DNA from: Sporosarcina highlanderae | GTDB lineage: Bacteria > Bacillota > Bacilli > Bacillales_A > Planococcaceae | Reading direction: 5' to 3' | DNA length: 64,000 bases | Assembly: GCF_030433715.1 (NCBI RefSeq) | Contig: NZ_JAROCC010000004.1 | Location: 1 to 64,000 of the forward strand | Part shown: positions 27,999 to 40,081 of the stretch, one piece after another | Numbering within the stretch: the stretch's first letter is position 1 | Layout of the letters: each line of letters starts with the position of its first letter | Translations under genes and position numbers: made by a program | The notes under the pieces: generated by a model | Told to the model about the DNA's origin: nothing | Databases searched by the model: none | What the model saw: only the letters and a program-made list of their open reading frames with translations

Positions 27999-29345
27999 TT
28001 ATACAAGCGCTTCGTCTGATTCAAACTCAACAACACGGACGAATTGACCCTCGTTATAAGGATAACCTGCTTTTACGATCTTCACTTTAACAATTTTCCC
28101 GACCATTGACTCATCCGCAGGGAAAACGACTTTCAAATAATTATCAGTGTACCCTTCATACAAGCCACTTTCCGGATCAAGTTTATATTTCTCTTCAGGA
28201 ATGACTTCAAGAACTTCATCTTCGAATTGGGATGCGTACTGCTTTGCCAATTGATCGTTCAATTCGATTAAACGGTGAACACGGTCGTTTTTAACATCTT
28301 CATCAATTTGGTCTTCCATACGAGCAGCAGGTGTTCCAGTCCGTTTCGAATATGGGAATACGTGTAATTCAGAGAATCTGTGATCTCGAATGAAATTATA
28401 CGTATCCATGAATTCCTCTTCAGTCTCACCTGGGAAACCAACGATGACATCGGATGTAATGGCAAGATTCGGCAATGCCTCACGTAGACGATCTAAACGT
28501 TCTGCGAAAAACTCCATCGTATATTTTCTTCTCATACGTTTTAACACTGTATTTGATCCCGATTGTATCGGGATATGCAGATGGCGCACAATTATGGAAG
28601 AATTTCGAAGTACATCAATCACTTCATCAGTCAATTGACTTGCTTCGATAGAACTGATACGAAGTCTTTTCAAGCCTTTTACTTTCGTTTCAAGATCGCG
28701 TAGGAGGCGGGCAAGGTTATAGTCTTTCAGATCTTCACCGTAGCCACCTGTATGGATTCCCGTAAGGACGATTTCCAGATAACCGGCATCAACAAGCTGT
28801 TGGGCTTGTCGGATGACTTCTTCAGGATCCCTTGAACGCATCAGGCCACGTGCCCAAGGAATAATACAGAAGGTGCAAAAGTTATTGCACCCTTCCTGGA
28901 TTTTCAGGGATGCACGTGTACGGTCTGTAAAAGCAGGCACATCAAGTTCTTCGTAAACCCGGTTTTTCATAATATTGCGAACCGCATTGATCGGTTGACG
29001 CTCACTTCGGTACTCATCGATAAGACCTAACAACTTCGTACGATCCTGTGTACCGACGACAATATCAACTCCAGGTATGGCCATAATTTCAGCCGGAGAA
29101 GTTTGGGCATAGCACCCCGTAACACAAATAACCGCATCCGGGTTACGGCGGACTGCCCTACGGATGACTTGGCGGCTCTTCTTATCGCCAGTATTCGTGA
29201 CCGTACATGTATTGATAACATAGACGTCTGCATTTTTCTCGAAATCGGAACGCTCGTAGCCTACTTCCTTGAAAAGTTGCCAGATCGCTTCCGTTTCATA
29301 ATGATTCACTTTGCAGCCTAATGTATGAAATGCAACAGAAGACAC
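27999..29345 (-). CDS. mtaB: tRNA t6A37 methylthiotransferase MtaB
   Basis: Radical-SAM enzyme adding a methylthio group to t6A37 (ms2t6A), the YqeV clade. 448 residues from a GTG at 29345. AGAGGTGAG lies about six bases upstream of it, and it gives the family N-terminus before VAFHTLGCKVNHYETEA. Cluster Cys residues appear in LGCKVN, VINTCTVTN and VTGCYAQ; the radical SAM CxxxCxxC is EGCNNFCTFC. A TRAM domain follows at the end. It starts 16 bases after rsmE. Confidence 0.93.
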   Translation of the reverse strand: MSSVAFHTLGCKVNHYETEAIWQLFKEVGYERSDFEKNADVYVINTCTVTNTGDKKSRQVIRRAVRRNPDAVICVTGCYAQTSPAEIMAIPGVDIVVGTQDRTKLLGLIDEYRSERQPINAVRNIMKNRVYEELDVPAFTDRTRASLKIQEGCNNFCTFCIIPWARGLMRSRDPEEVIRQAQQLVDAGYLEIVLTGIHTGGYGEDLKDYNLARLLRDLETKVKGLKRLRISSIEASQLTDEVIDVLRNSSIIVRHLHIPIQSGSNTVLKRMRRKYTMEFFAERLDRLREALPNLAITSDVIVGFPGETEEEFMDTYNFIRDHRFSELHVFPYSKRTGTPAARMEDQIDEDVKNDRVHRLIELNDQLAKQYASQFEDEVLEVIPEEKYKLDPESGLYEGYTDNYLKVVFPADESMVGKIVKVKIVKAGYPYNEGQFVRVVEFESDEALV

Positions 29346-29361
29346 TAGCTGCTCACCTCTT

Positions 29362-30102
29362 TCATTCAAATTCATAAGACATGGCGGACAATAGATATAA
29401 AGGTGCTGTTTCCGTCCTTAGTATCCGGGGTCCCAATGAAACCGAGAGAAACTTAGCAGTTACAAGCGCATCAGCTTCTTTTCTGGATAGACCGCCTTCA
29501 GGCCCGAAAACAACTAATACCGTTTGTTTATGATACACGTTTTTAAGCCTATCTGCAATCCTATTGGGCTCAACGCTTTTTGCATCCTCTTCATCAGCAA
29601 ATAACCGAATATCATAGTTTTTGGATTCAAGTAAAAGCTGTTTGAATGAGAGAGGAGCTTGCACTTCCGGTATAAACGTCCGGTGACATTGCTCTGCTGC
29701 TTCTTTTGCGATTTTACTTAATCGCTCCACTTTCTTATCACCTTTTTTACTATCCCACTTTACGATAGAACGTTCCGCTTCAAACGGAATAATTGCTCGC
29801 ATACCAAGCTCTGTTCCCTTTTGGACAATCAAGTCAAGCTTATCCCCTTTTGGTAAACCGCATGCAATGGTCACTTCAACCGGCATTTCATTGGATGTGA
29901 GAGGACCTTCCTTACGACTGATAACGACACCATCGGAAAGTAGGTCAATGATCTCCGAGACAAATGCCTCACCATTAGTGACTGCGATGATGCGATTTCC
30001 GACATCCATCCGCATGACCTTGACGATATGTTTACCGTCTCCTCCTTGAATCTTGGCGGTTCCATCTATACCGAAAGGAGAGTCAAGAAAATAGCGTTGC
30101 AA
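29362..30102 (-). CDS. rsmE: 16S rRNA m3U1498 methyltransferase
   Basis: SPOUT enzyme modifying U1498 of 16S rRNA. 246 residues: N-terminal PUA-like domain (HIVKVMRMDVGNRI), then the trefoil-knot domain with VFGPEGGLSRKEAD and SLGPRILRTETAPLYLLSAM. Follows prmA by a few bases; the prmA-rsmE-mtaB order is standard for the yqeT-U-V block. Confidence 0.96.
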   Translation of the reverse strand: MQRYFLDSPFGIDGTAKIQGGDGKHIVKVMRMDVGNRIIAVTNGEAFVSEIIDLLSDGVVISRKEGPLTSNEMPVEVTIACGLPKGDKLDLIVQKGTELGMRAIIPFEAERSIVKWDSKKGDKKVERLSKIAKEAAEQCHRTFIPEVQAPLSFKQLLLESKNYDIRLFADEEDAKSVEPNRIADRLKNVYHKQTVLVVFGPEGGLSRKEADALVTAKFLSVSLGPRILRTETAPLYLLSAMSYEFE

Positions 30103-30105
30103 CCC

Positions 30106-31050
30106 TTACACACTCCTTTTGGATGCGATAATTGCAACCCAGTCTTCCATTAATACTGATTCGACAATTTCAAAACCTTTTTCTATAAGGTCATCCCTTA
30201 CAAGATCACGTTTCTGTGCAATGATTCCTGATACGATAAATAATCCATTTTCAGGTAAAATGGAATAAGCATCTCCTGAAAACGTCATGATTACTTCAGC
30301 AAGAATATTGGCGACGATTATTGACGCAGGTTCCTTCACTGAATCTAACAGATTACCGTGGGTTACTTCAACAATGTTTTGGACATTGTTCAATTCAATA
30401 TTTTCCTTCGCGGCAGTTACCGCCACTTCATCGAGATCTAATGCATGGACATGCGATGCACCTAAAAGGGCCGCACCGATTGACAGAACACCTGAACCGG
30501 TTCCAACGTCGATGACAGAGTCACCTTTTCCGACGTATTTTTCGAGAGCTTGTAGACAGAGGACTGTTGTAGGGTGAGTTCCAGTTCCGAATGCCATCCC
30601 CGGATCCAATTCAATGATCAATTCATCGGATTCAACAGGCTGATAATCTTCCCAAGTGGGAACGATTGTGAACCGGCTTGAGATTTTTACAGGGTGGTAA
30701 TACTTCTTCCAAGCTGTAGCCCAATCCTCTTCATCCACTTCACTAGTTTGAACCAAATTAATGCCGACATCCAAGCCATACTCGACTAATTTGTCTACGG
30801 ATTCACTAATTTCTTTTACGGTTTCTATCAAAAAGCTGTTCGTTGGCAAATAAGCTTTGACGATGACTCCCTCGGCAGGGAAATCCTCTTTTTTTAACTC
30901 ATAGATTTCACCGAAACGATCTTCATGGATGCGATCGGGTTCATTGGAATCTTCGATAATAACTCCACTTGCCCCTGCCTCATGCAAGATATTGGCAACC
31001 GCTTCGGTCGCTTCATGTGTTGTATGGATGGAGATTTCAGACCACTTCAA
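30106..31050 (-). CDS. prmA: Ribosomal protein L11 methyltransferase
   Basis: Trimethylates L11. 314 residues. N-terminal substrate domain, then the SAM domain with ELDPGMAFGTGTHPTT and VIDVGTGSGVLSIGAALLGA, ending in VANILAEVIM. The start is a TTG with AAAGGGATG upstream. Immediately downstream of dnaJ, as in many Firmicutes. Confidence 0.96.
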   Translation of the reverse strand: MKWSEISIHTTHEATEAVANILHEAGASGVIIEDSNEPDRIHEDRFGEIYELKKEDFPAEGVIVKAYLPTNSFLIETVKEISESVDKLVEYGLDVGINLVQTSEVDEEDWATAWKKYYHPVKISSRFTIVPTWEDYQPVESDELIIELDPGMAFGTGTHPTTVLCLQALEKYVGKGDSVIDVGTGSGVLSIGAALLGASHVHALDLDEVAVTAAKENIELNNVQNIVEVTHGNLLDSVKEPASIIVANILAEVIMTFSGDAYSILPENGLFIVSGIIAQKRDLVRDDLIEKGFEIVESVLMEDWVAIIASKRSV

Positions 31051-31065
31051 CTACATTCATCCCTT

Positions 31066-32193
31066 TCAGTCGCCTTTTAATGTACGTTTGATTTTATCAA
31101 AAAGAGAGCTTGAATACTCATCCGGTGAGTTTCCTCCGATTGAAGCGAATTCACGAAGTAGTTCCTTTTGTTTTTCAGTCATTTTCTTAGGTGTAACTAC
31201 CTTTATTATTACATGTTGGTCCCCTTGCCCATGACCATGGACGTTTTTTACACCTTTTCCACGTAAGCGGAAATTCGTTCCTGTTTGTGTTCCTGCAGGC
31301 ACTTTCAATTTAACGTTTCCATGTACAGTCGGAACTTCGATTTCATCCCCAAGAGCCAATTGCGGGAATGTAACAGGCACCTCAAGGTAGATATCATCAC
31401 CTTCTCGAACAAAAGTTTCATGTTCTCTAACCCTAAAAACGATGTATAAGTCCCCGGAAGGTCCTCCATTTACACCCGCTTCCCCTTGACCGGATACGCG
31501 TAGTTGCTGACCGTCATCGACACCTGCAGGTATTGTCACTTTAATTTTCTTCCGTTTCGTCACTCTACCTGAACCATGGCATGTATTACATTTTTCAGGG
31601 ATGATTTTCCCGGTACCTTGACAATGTGGGCATGTGCGACGATTTACCATCTGACCTAAAGGTGTATTTTGTGTGACTGAAATTTGTCCAGATCCACTAC
31701 AGTGTGAACATGTATTGACGGGGGTTCCTTTTTTAGCACCTGTTCCGTCACATGTATCACATGTCTCTTCCCTAGGCAATTCAATTTCTGTGTCTTTACC
31801 AAAAACCGCCTCCATGAAATCGATGGTCATCGTATACTGAAGATCACTGCCTTTCCTTGGGGCATTTGGATCACGACGTCTTGTGCTTCCTCCACCGAAG
31901 AACGTGCTGAAAATGTCTTCAAATCCGAATCCATCTGCCGATCCTCCGCCGCCAAAACCGCCAAAACCTTGATTTGGATCCGCATGGCCGAATCTGTCGT
32001 AATTTGCACGTTTGCTCTCGTCACTCAACGTCTCAAACGCTTCCGTAACCTCTTTAAATTTCTCTTCTGCCCCTGCTTCTTTATTCAAGTCAGGGTGATA
32101 TTGTTTCGATAGTTTCCTATACGCTTTCCTGATTTCTTCTTTGCTTGCTGTTTTCGATACACCAAGCACTTCGTAAAAGTCTCTTTTACTCAT
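31066..32193 (-). CDS. dnaJ: Chaperone protein DnaJ
   Basis: Hsp40 co-chaperone of DnaK. 375 residues. J domain with QYHPDLN (HPD motif), a Gly/Phe-rich stretch ([20 protein letters not shown]), four zinc repeats ([32 protein letters not shown]), and the C-terminal substrate domain. Separated from dnaK by 152 bases with a terminator-like hairpin, so its level may be lower than DnaK. Confidence 0.97.
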   Translation of the reverse strand: MSKRDFYEVLGVSKTASKEEIRKAYRKLSKQYHPDLNKEAGAEEKFKEVTEAFETLSDESKRANYDRFGHADPNQGFGGFGGGGSADGFGFEDIFSTFFGGGSTRRRDPNAPRKGSDLQYTMTIDFMEAVFGKDTEIELPREETCDTCDGTGAKKGTPVNTCSHCSGSGQISVTQNTPLGQMVNRRTCPHCQGTGKIIPEKCNTCHGSGRVTKRKKIKVTIPAGVDDGQQLRVSGQGEAGVNGGPSGDLYIVFRVREHETFVREGDDIYLEVPVTFPQLALGDEIEVPTVHGNVKLKVPAGTQTGTNFRLRGKGVKNVHGHGQGDQHVIIKVVTPKKMTEKQKELLREFASIGGNSPDEYSSSLFDKIKRTLKGD

Positions 32194-32291
32194 TATTCCA
32201 CACTCCCATAAATCAATCGACTGGCCTTTATTTATCTAATTCAGCTAAATGCTCGACTTATTGTAACACGTGAATAACCTTTACCAAAAGA

Positions 32292-32326
32292 AAAAGCCAA
32301 AGCCGGAATATCGGACTTTGACTTTT
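32292..32326 (-). terminator. Terminator-like hairpin between dnaK and dnaJ
   Basis: AAAAGCCAAAGCCGG pairs with CGGACTTTGACTTTT (two wobble or mismatch positions) around AATAT. The minus-strand T run is GGCTTTTTCTTTTGG. It may cut dnaJ expression relative to dnaK by partial termination or act as an mRNA-processing boundary. Confidence 0.7.
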
Positions 32327-32345
32327 CCGTCAATCGATCGTTCAA

Positions 32346-34211
<1,866 letters not shown>

Positions 34212-34228
34212 TCAACAAATTTAAATAC

Positions 34229-34825
34229 TTATTCGTTCACTTTGACCATTGAAGGTCGTAGCACTCGATCTTTTAACATATACCCCTTCTGAAGTTCCTC
34301 AAGCACGATTCCTGAAGGCTTATCAGGTTCGCTACCAGTCATTACTGCTTGATGGAAGTTAGGGTCGAACTCCTTGTCTAACGTCTCAATCTCAACAAGC
34401 CCTTCACCTTCAAGTGCTTCGACAAGGTTTCGATAAATCATATCCATACCTGTCATAATTGACTGTGCTTCATCAGTTTTTGTTTCAACGGCAAGTGCAC
34501 GCGCGAAATTATCAAGTACAGGCAACAGATTTGTCAGTAAGCTTTGTGCTTTGTACTTGTTCAATGCTTCCTTATCAAGGGTTGCTCTTCTTTTTGCATT
34601 TTCAAAATCAGCAAGCACTCGAAGCAATTTGTTTTCCTCTTCATGCAATTTCGCTTCCAATTCACTTATCTTTTGATCTTTTTCATCGCTTTCTTCATTT
34701 GCCTCTTCAGAACTTTCATTGGAAGTGGTAACCGTTTCTTCTGCCGCATCCAAGGTTGCCGTTTCAGCACTTACTTCCTCGGACTCAGTAGTTTCTTTTT
34801 CAACTTCATTCATTTTCTCAGTCAC
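34229..34825 (-). CDS. grpE: Nucleotide exchange factor GrpE
   Basis: Exchange factor for DnaK. 198 residues from a GTG with AGGAGGAAAG upstream. An acidic N-terminal tail (about 1-50), a long coiled coil, and the beta domain with EFDPNFHQAVM and LQKGYMLKDRVLRPSMVKV. Second gene of hrcA-grpE-dnaK-dnaJ. Confidence 0.97.
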   Translation of the reverse strand: MTEKMNEVEKETTESEEVSAETATLDAAEETVTTSNESSEEANEESDEKDQKISELEAKLHEEENKLLRVLADFENAKRRATLDKEALNKYKAQSLLTNLLPVLDNFARALAVETKTDEAQSIMTGMDMIYRNLVEALEGEGLVEIETLDKEFDPNFHQAVMTGSEPDKPSGIVLEELQKGYMLKDRVLRPSMVKVNE

Positions 34826-34853
34826 AAATCTTTCCTCCTATCCGATCCGATAC

Positions 34854-35879
34854 TCATTTACCCATTTTATCCAATGCCTGAGATAAGTTGTAACTCAAGA
34901 TATCGAGCATCGTAATGACCTTTCCGTAATCCATCCGCTTCGGCCCAATAATTGCAATGGAACCGGCCATATTATTCTTCGCAGAGTAATTCGCAGTGAT
35001 CACACTGCAATCTTCCATCGCATCATGGTTATTTTCCGAACCGATCCTTACATGAATTCCCTTCGTGTCATCTTGGAAAAATGTCAACGCAGGTGTTCCA
35101 TTCTCAATCAACTCGAAAAACATCTTCATTTTATGAAGATCATTGAATTCCGGCTGTTTCATCATATTCATTTTTCCGCCGAAATACAGGCGTTCTTCAG
35201 GTTTGATTGTCATCGCCCTTTGAAATGAAGAGAAGAGTTCTCCCGCATGATGGACATGCTGTTCGAAAACTGTTTTCGCTTCCCGGGCAAGCTTGTTCTG
35301 AAGGAAGCTCAAAGGCGTTCCGACAAGCCTTTCATTTAAAATATTTACCATCTTCTCAATATCCGAAGCAACCATGCCTTTAGGCACATCAAAAATCCGG
35401 TTTTCAACATGGCCGTTATCCGTGACAATAATGGCCACGGCCTTTGTTTCGTCCAAAGGAACAATTGAAAACTTCTTAACCGAATGCATTGATGTGTCAG
35501 GGCCTAATAGGATTGACGTATAATTTGTCAACTCAGATATGATTTTAGCGGAATTGCGGATCAGCTCTTCGGTTTCCACTACCTTGTCTTGGAAGAGAGA
35601 ACGTATTTGAACACTATCTTCCAATGTCAATTTTTCCGGTGTCAACAAATGGTCGACGTAGAAACGGTAACCTTTTTCGGAAGGAACCCTGCCCGATGAA
35701 GTATGGGTTTTTTCAAGATAGCCAAGCTCTTCCAAGTCTGCCATATCATTACGGATGGTAGCGGGACTAAATGGGGCTTCCGGTTTTTTAGATAACTGCC
35801 TTGATCCGACAGGTTGAGCGGATTCGATGAAATCGTTAACCGTCAGTTGCAATATAAGCAATTGTCTGTTTGTCAACAT
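34854..35879 (-). CDS. hrcA: Heat-inducible repressor HrcA
   Basis: Binds CIRCE and represses class I heat-shock genes; kept active by GroE in Bacillus. 341 residues. N-terminal winged helix with FSPATIRNDMADLEELGYL and the helix before it, then a GAF-like domain. AGGAGTG precedes the ATG. First gene of the operon, directly downstream of CIRCE. Confidence 0.97.
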   Translation of the reverse strand: MLTNRQLLILQLTVNDFIESAQPVGSRQLSKKPEAPFSPATIRNDMADLEELGYLEKTHTSSGRVPSEKGYRFYVDHLLTPEKLTLEDSVQIRSLFQDKVVETEELIRNSAKIISELTNYTSILLGPDTSMHSVKKFSIVPLDETKAVAIIVTDNGHVENRIFDVPKGMVASDIEKMVNILNERLVGTPLSFLQNKLAREAKTVFEQHVHHAGELFSSFQRAMTIKPEERLYFGGKMNMMKQPEFNDLHKMKMFFELIENGTPALTFFQDDTKGIHVRIGSENNHDAMEDCSVITANYSAKNNMAGSIAIIGPKRMDYGKVITMLDILSYNLSQALDKMGK

Positions 35880-35894
35880 TAATCATCACTCCTG

Positions 35895-35921
35895 TTAGCA
35901 CTCTTTACAAGCGAGTGCTAA
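35895..35921. promoter_or_regulatory. CIRCE operator
   Basis: TTAGCACTC (35895-35903), nine bases, then GAGTGCTAA (35913-35921): the exact consensus HrcA operator. It lies 16 bases before the hrcA start, so the operon autoregulates. Confidence 0.98.
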
Positions 35922-35931
35922 AGCTATTCAT

Positions 35932-35960
35932 AATTTATCAAATCAGTTTAACGGTGTCAA
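35932..35960 (-). promoter_or_regulatory. SigA promoter of hrcA operon
   Basis: Minus-strand TTGACA (35960-35955) and TAAATT (35937-35932) are 17 bases apart. The CIRCE operator lies just downstream, over the expected transcription start. Confidence 0.75.
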
Positions 35961-35975
35961 CGAATTAACTCCTGA

Positions 35976-37109
35976 TCACTTAAGAAATTCCTGGAATACT
36001 TCATTACCCCTGAAAATACCTTTTCGAGTCAGTTTTAAACTATCTTCGGCAACTTCAACAAGCCCCTTATTGGAGAGGTCTTCGATGACTACTCCATAAA
36101 CTTCAAGTAGCGTTTTTCCGAATTTAGTTTCAAATGAATTGAACGGGACGCCCGCAGTTTTACGAAGTCCAAGGAACATTTCCTCTTCCATTGATTCGAT
36201 TTTAGTGACTTCGTGCTGATTAATGATAGGGCGAGTTCCGTTATCCGCGTTTTCCATATACTTTTTTAGTGGACCAATATTCGCATACCTTTTCCCTTTC
36301 AAATAACCATGGGCACCAGCACCAATCCCGGCATACTCATCATTCTCCCAATAGATAAGATTATGTATGGATTCTTTTCCAGGAATCGAAAAATTACTGA
36401 TTTCGTATTGTTGTCTTTTAGCAGCTTCCATACGATCGATAAGCATGGAAAACATAGACGTTTCAATGTCTTCACCAGGTAATGGCAGCTTCCCTTTATT
36501 CATCAGATTATAGAAAACCGTTTTCGGTTCGACGATGAGAGAGTACCCTGAATAATGCGGAAGTTCAAGTGATAGTGCCTTATCAAGTGTATCCTCCCAT
36601 TGTTTGCTGGTTTGTCCAGGCAGCCCATAGATTAGATCTATGCTTATATTTTCAAATCCTAATTGACGAGCTTCCTTGATCACCTTTAACGGATCATCCG
36701 CACCATGTGTCCTGCCTATCCTTTTCAAGAGCTCTGTGTCAAACGATTGGACGCCAATGCTCAGACGATCCACACGGCCATTTTTCAGGACGGAAAGTTT
36801 ACCGCTTGTCAATTCATCAGGATTTGCTTCTGTTGAAAACTCTTTTAGGGAACCTATATCAACGTATTGATGGATAATTTCAAGTAAGCGATCCAATTGT
36901 TTTTCAGACAATGATGTTGGGGTCCCGCCACCTAAGAAAACCGTTTCAAGGTTTTTAAATGAGTGTCCTTCTTCAACAAGAATCGATAATTCATTTCCAA
37001 TCGATTCAATATATTCGTCAACCGGTTGGTTTTTAAAAAATACTTTATTAAAATCGCAGTAATGGCAAATTTGATGGCAGAAAGGAATATGAATATACAT
37101 GCCTCGCAT
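35976..37109 (-). CDS. hemW: Radical SAM haem chaperone HemW
   Basis: Oxygen-independent coproporphyrinogen oxidase-like protein; HemW members carry haem rather than oxidise coproporphyrinogen. 377 residues. The radical SAM CxxxCxxC is CHQICHYCDF, with YIHIPFC before it and FLGGGTPTSL after. The oxidase-specific N-terminal residues are absent. GGGG lies nine bases before the ATG. Between lepA and hrcA as in B. subtilis. Confidence 0.92.
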   Translation of the reverse strand: MRGMYIHIPFCHQICHYCDFNKVFFKNQPVDEYIESIGNELSILVEEGHSFKNLETVFLGGGTPTSLSEKQLDRLLEIIHQYVDIGSLKEFSTEANPDELTSGKLSVLKNGRVDRLSIGVQSFDTELLKRIGRTHGADDPLKVIKEARQLGFENISIDLIYGLPGQTSKQWEDTLDKALSLELPHYSGYSLIVEPKTVFYNLMNKGKLPLPGEDIETSMFSMLIDRMEAAKRQQYEISNFSIPGKESIHNLIYWENDEYAGIGAGAHGYLKGKRYANIGPLKKYMENADNGTRPIINQHEVTKIESMEEEMFLGLRKTAGVPFNSFETKFGKTLLEVYGVVIEDLSNKGLVEVAEDSLKLTRKGIFRGNEVFQEFLK

Positions 37110-37149
37110 TTGTTGTGTCCCCTTTCTATCGGCAATGCCGTTCGTGCAA

Positions 37150-37176
37150 AAAAGGAGCCCGATTTGGACTCCTTTT
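37150..37176 (-). terminator. Terminator after lepA
   Basis: AAAAGGAG and CTCCTTTT form the stem with an 11-base loop; the minus strand continues TTTTTTGC. It separates lepA from hemW. Confidence 0.8.
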
Positions 37177-37188
37177 AATTTTTCACTA

Positions 37189-39012
37189 TCAGTCTTCGTC
37201 CATTTTCAATACAGCCATGAATGCTTCTTGCGGCACTTCTACCGAGCCGACTTGTTTCATCCGCTTCTTACCTTCTTTTTGCTTTTCAAGCAATTTACGT
37301 TTACGGGAGATGTCACCGCCGTAACATTTGGCAAGAACGTTTTTACCAATCGATTTGATTGTTGAACGAGCTACAATCTTTTGACCGATTGCGGCTTGGA
37401 CAGGCACCTCAAATTGTTGACGCGGGATAAGATTTTTCAGTTTTTCTACGATTGCTTTGCCACGCTCGTAGCTGAAGTCGCGATGGACAATGAAACTGAG
37501 TGCGTCAACCTGCTCGCCATTCAATAAGATGTCCATTTTAACAAGCTTCGATGTTTTATAGCCGATCAGTTCATAGTCGAATGACGCATAACCTTTCGTG
37601 CTGGATTTCAATTGATCGAAAAAGTCATATACGATTTCTGCAAGCGGCAATTCATAAATGATATTTACCCGTGATGCATCCAAATAATCCATCGTTATGA
37701 AGTTTCCTCGTTTTTGCTGGCATAATTCCATCACAGAACCAACATAATCGTTCGGCACCATAATTGAAGCTTTCACATAAGGTTCTTCAACATGATCGAT
37801 TTTTTGTGCATCCGGCATCATGGAAGGATTGTCGACTTTCAATTCTTTTCCGTCTGTCGTTACGACATTGTAAACAACACTTGGTGCTGTAGTAATCAAA
37901 TCAATTTTAAACTCACGCTCAATCCGCTCCTGGATGATTTCCATATGAAGTAGTCCAAGGAATCCACATCGATATCCGAAACCAAGTGCCTGGGACGTTT
38001 CTGCTTCATATTCCAAAGCGGAGTCATTCAGTTCAAGCTTTTCAAGCGCTTCACGTAAATCAACATACTTAGACGAGTCAATCGGATAAAGTCCACAGAA
38101 CACCATCGGATTCAGTCGACGATAACCCGGTAGCGGCTCACTTGCCGGCGTTTTTGCATTAGTGATTGTATCACCGACACGTGTATCTCCAACATTTTTG
38201 ATAGCCGCGGAAAGGAAGCCGACATCCCCGACAGACAATTCGTCCCGTAAGGAAATATTCGGTGTAAATACGCCCGTTTCAATAACTTCGAATTCTTTAC
38301 CGGTTGCCATCATGCGAATTTTGTCGCCTGGTTTGACGGTTCCTTCAACAATCCGAATATTGACGATAACACCTTTATATTGATCATAATGCGAGTCGAA
38401 AATCAATGCTTTCAACGGTGCTTGAGGATCCCCCGTAGGTGCGGGCACTTTCTCGACAATTTGCTCAAGAATTTCTTCTATTCCGATGCCAGCTTTCGCA
38501 GAAGCATGGACTGCCTCAGAAGCATCCAAGCCGATGACATCTTCAATTTCCTGTTTCACTTTATCTGGATCTGCTGCAGGCAAATCAATTTTATTGATAA
38601 CAGGTAAAATTTCCAGGTCATTGTCCAATGCTAAATAAACGTTAGCTAACGTTTGAGCTTCAATTCCTTGGGCTGCGTCAACGACAAGTAGGGCCCCCTC
38701 ACATGCTGCAAGGCTTCGTGAGACTTCATACGTAAAGTCGACGTGTCCTGGAGTGTCGATCAAGTGAAACGTATAATCCTCGCCATTTTTCGCCGTGTAT
38801 GATAATTGCACTGCGTTCAACTTAATCGTGATTCCACGTTCGCGCTCCAAGTCCATTGAATCCAATGTCTGTGATTTCATTTCCCGCGAACTTACTGTTT
38901 CTGTCTTTTCCAACAATCGATCAGCCAACGTCGATTTCCCGTGATCGATATGGGCAATGATAGAGAAATTTCTAATGTTTTTTTGACGTGCCAATCTTTC
39001 CTCATGATTCAT
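37189..39012 (-). CDS. lepA: Elongation factor 4 (LepA)
   Basis: Translational GTPase linked to ribosome assembly and stalled elongation. 607 residues. G1 [15 protein letters not shown] near residue 20, [20 protein letters not shown], and [12 protein letters not shown]. The C-terminal domain ends in [27 protein letters not shown], here cited as [26 protein letters not shown] precedes the ATG. Confidence 0.97.
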   Translation of the reverse strand: MNHEERLARQKNIRNFSIIAHIDHGKSTLADRLLEKTETVSSREMKSQTLDSMDLERERGITIKLNAVQLSYTAKNGEDYTFHLIDTPGHVDFTYEVSRSLAACEGALLVVDAAQGIEAQTLANVYLALDNDLEILPVINKIDLPAADPDKVKQEIEDVIGLDASEAVHASAKAGIGIEEILEQIVEKVPAPTGDPQAPLKALIFDSHYDQYKGVIVNIRIVEGTVKPGDKIRMMATGKEFEVIETGVFTPNISLRDELSVGDVGFLSAAIKNVGDTRVGDTITNAKTPASEPLPGYRRLNPMVFCGLYPIDSSKYVDLREALEKLELNDSALEYEAETSQALGFGYRCGFLGLLHMEIIQERIEREFKIDLITTAPSVVYNVVTTDGKELKVDNPSMMPDAQKIDHVEEPYVKASIMVPNDYVGSVMELCQQKRGNFITMDYLDASRVNIIYELPLAEIVYDFFDQLKSSTKGYASFDYELIGYKTSKLVKMDILLNGEQVDALSFIVHRDFSYERGKAIVEKLKNLIPRQQFEVPVQAAIGQKIVARSTIKSIGKNVLAKCYGGDISRKRKLLEKQKEGKKRMKQVGSVEVPQEAFMAVLKMDED

Positions 39013-39172
39013 CTGTCAGTTCACTCCTATATAAGCTATTTGCATTATAGCAAATAACTGATAAACATGTTACTTATTCTTATTCCCCGAATTATATCAG
39101 TCACGCTCAACTAATTAATTCTAACAGATGACTTCATTTTGATAAAGTTTGACATCATTGAAAACAAAAAAG

Positions 39173-39198
39173 CTTCATGGTAGTTATTCCATGAAGCC
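39173..39198 (-). terminator. Terminator after spoIIP
   Basis: GCTTCATGG and CCATGAAGC form a 9-bp stem, followed on the minus strand by TTTTTTGTTTTC. Confidence 0.88.
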
Positions 39199-39208
39199 GA
39201 ACTATTAT

Positions 39209-40039
39209 TCATTTTTCTTCAACCTCAGTATTTGCAAGTAATTCTACAATAGCCTCTGCAATTACTGCAATCGTCCGATTCAATTCATCTTCGGAATTCC
39301 CGACTCCTCCAAGCTCAACAAGGATTAGTTTCGGGTGAAGATCCTGATTATACTTCCCGTCAACACCCGCTCCTCCTTTAGATATTACATTTCTTGTAAT
39401 ACCAGGTATGCGTTTTTCCATCTCCTGTTTTAAACGGTTTGTCGTCTCTTCGTTTTTCTTATAATTGGGATTATCCAAACCTAATACAAATGCCACTTTT
39501 GCGTACTTTTGATTTTCATGTATAATTGTCGTTTTATCCGGACCGACTGAGTCTCGATGAATATCAATTATTAAATCATATTCCTTTTCAGATAGCCGGT
39601 TTTTTACATATGGTCTAATCTCGGCATAAGCGCGTGCATGCGACACCATCTTTTTCAATGTATCGGTTTCTATACCGTTCATTTCGAGTGAACTCTTAAG
39701 CTTATCACCCATCTTCATCACATTTTCGGTCTGATGGTTTACTGTGATCTTGCCATCCACCGCTTGTGTGATCGGTTTATACGCCTCGTCAGCATGGGTG
39801 AAATAGAGCAATACTTTCCCCGGCGTCATTTCCACTTCCTTAATGATTTCTGGTTCAGGTACAGGTTCGGGTTTCAATTTCTCTTCCTCAACGATATTGG
39901 AGGCGTAAACAATTAATGCATTATCCTTGATGATTTTTGAGTTTGTTATTTTCGATTCTTCCGGTATGAATTGAATTATGACCGGGAAAAGGAAAAGAGC
40001 GAATACGATTACAGTCCATATTTGCAAGTTTTTTTTCAT
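39209..40039 (-). CDS. spoIIP: Stage II sporulation protein P
   Basis: Membrane-anchored cell-wall hydrolase that, with SpoIID and SpoIIM, drives engulfment. 276 residues, shorter than B. subtilis SpoIIP (about 400); the difference is in the N-terminal linker. N-terminal membrane helix (about 7-27), then the catalytic domain with LYFTHADEAYKP, IIDIHRDSVGP and LILVELGGVGNSEDELNRT. GGGGGGATG precedes the start. It follows gpr, as in B. subtilis. Confidence 0.93.
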   Translation of the reverse strand: MKKNLQIWTVIVFALFLFPVIIQFIPEESKITNSKIIKDNALIVYASNIVEEEKLKPEPVPEPEIIKEVEMTPGKVLLYFTHADEAYKPITQAVDGKITVNHQTENVMKMGDKLKSSLEMNGIETDTLKKMVSHARAYAEIRPYVKNRLSEKEYDLIIDIHRDSVGPDKTTIIHENQKYAKVAFVLGLDNPNYKKNEETTNRLKQEMEKRIPGITRNVISKGGAGVDGKYNQDLHPKLILVELGGVGNSEDELNRTIAVIAEAIVELLANTEVEEK

Positions 40040-40081
40040 GAGTCATCCCCCCGTCTTCAACTATATGCACGGGGGGAATGG

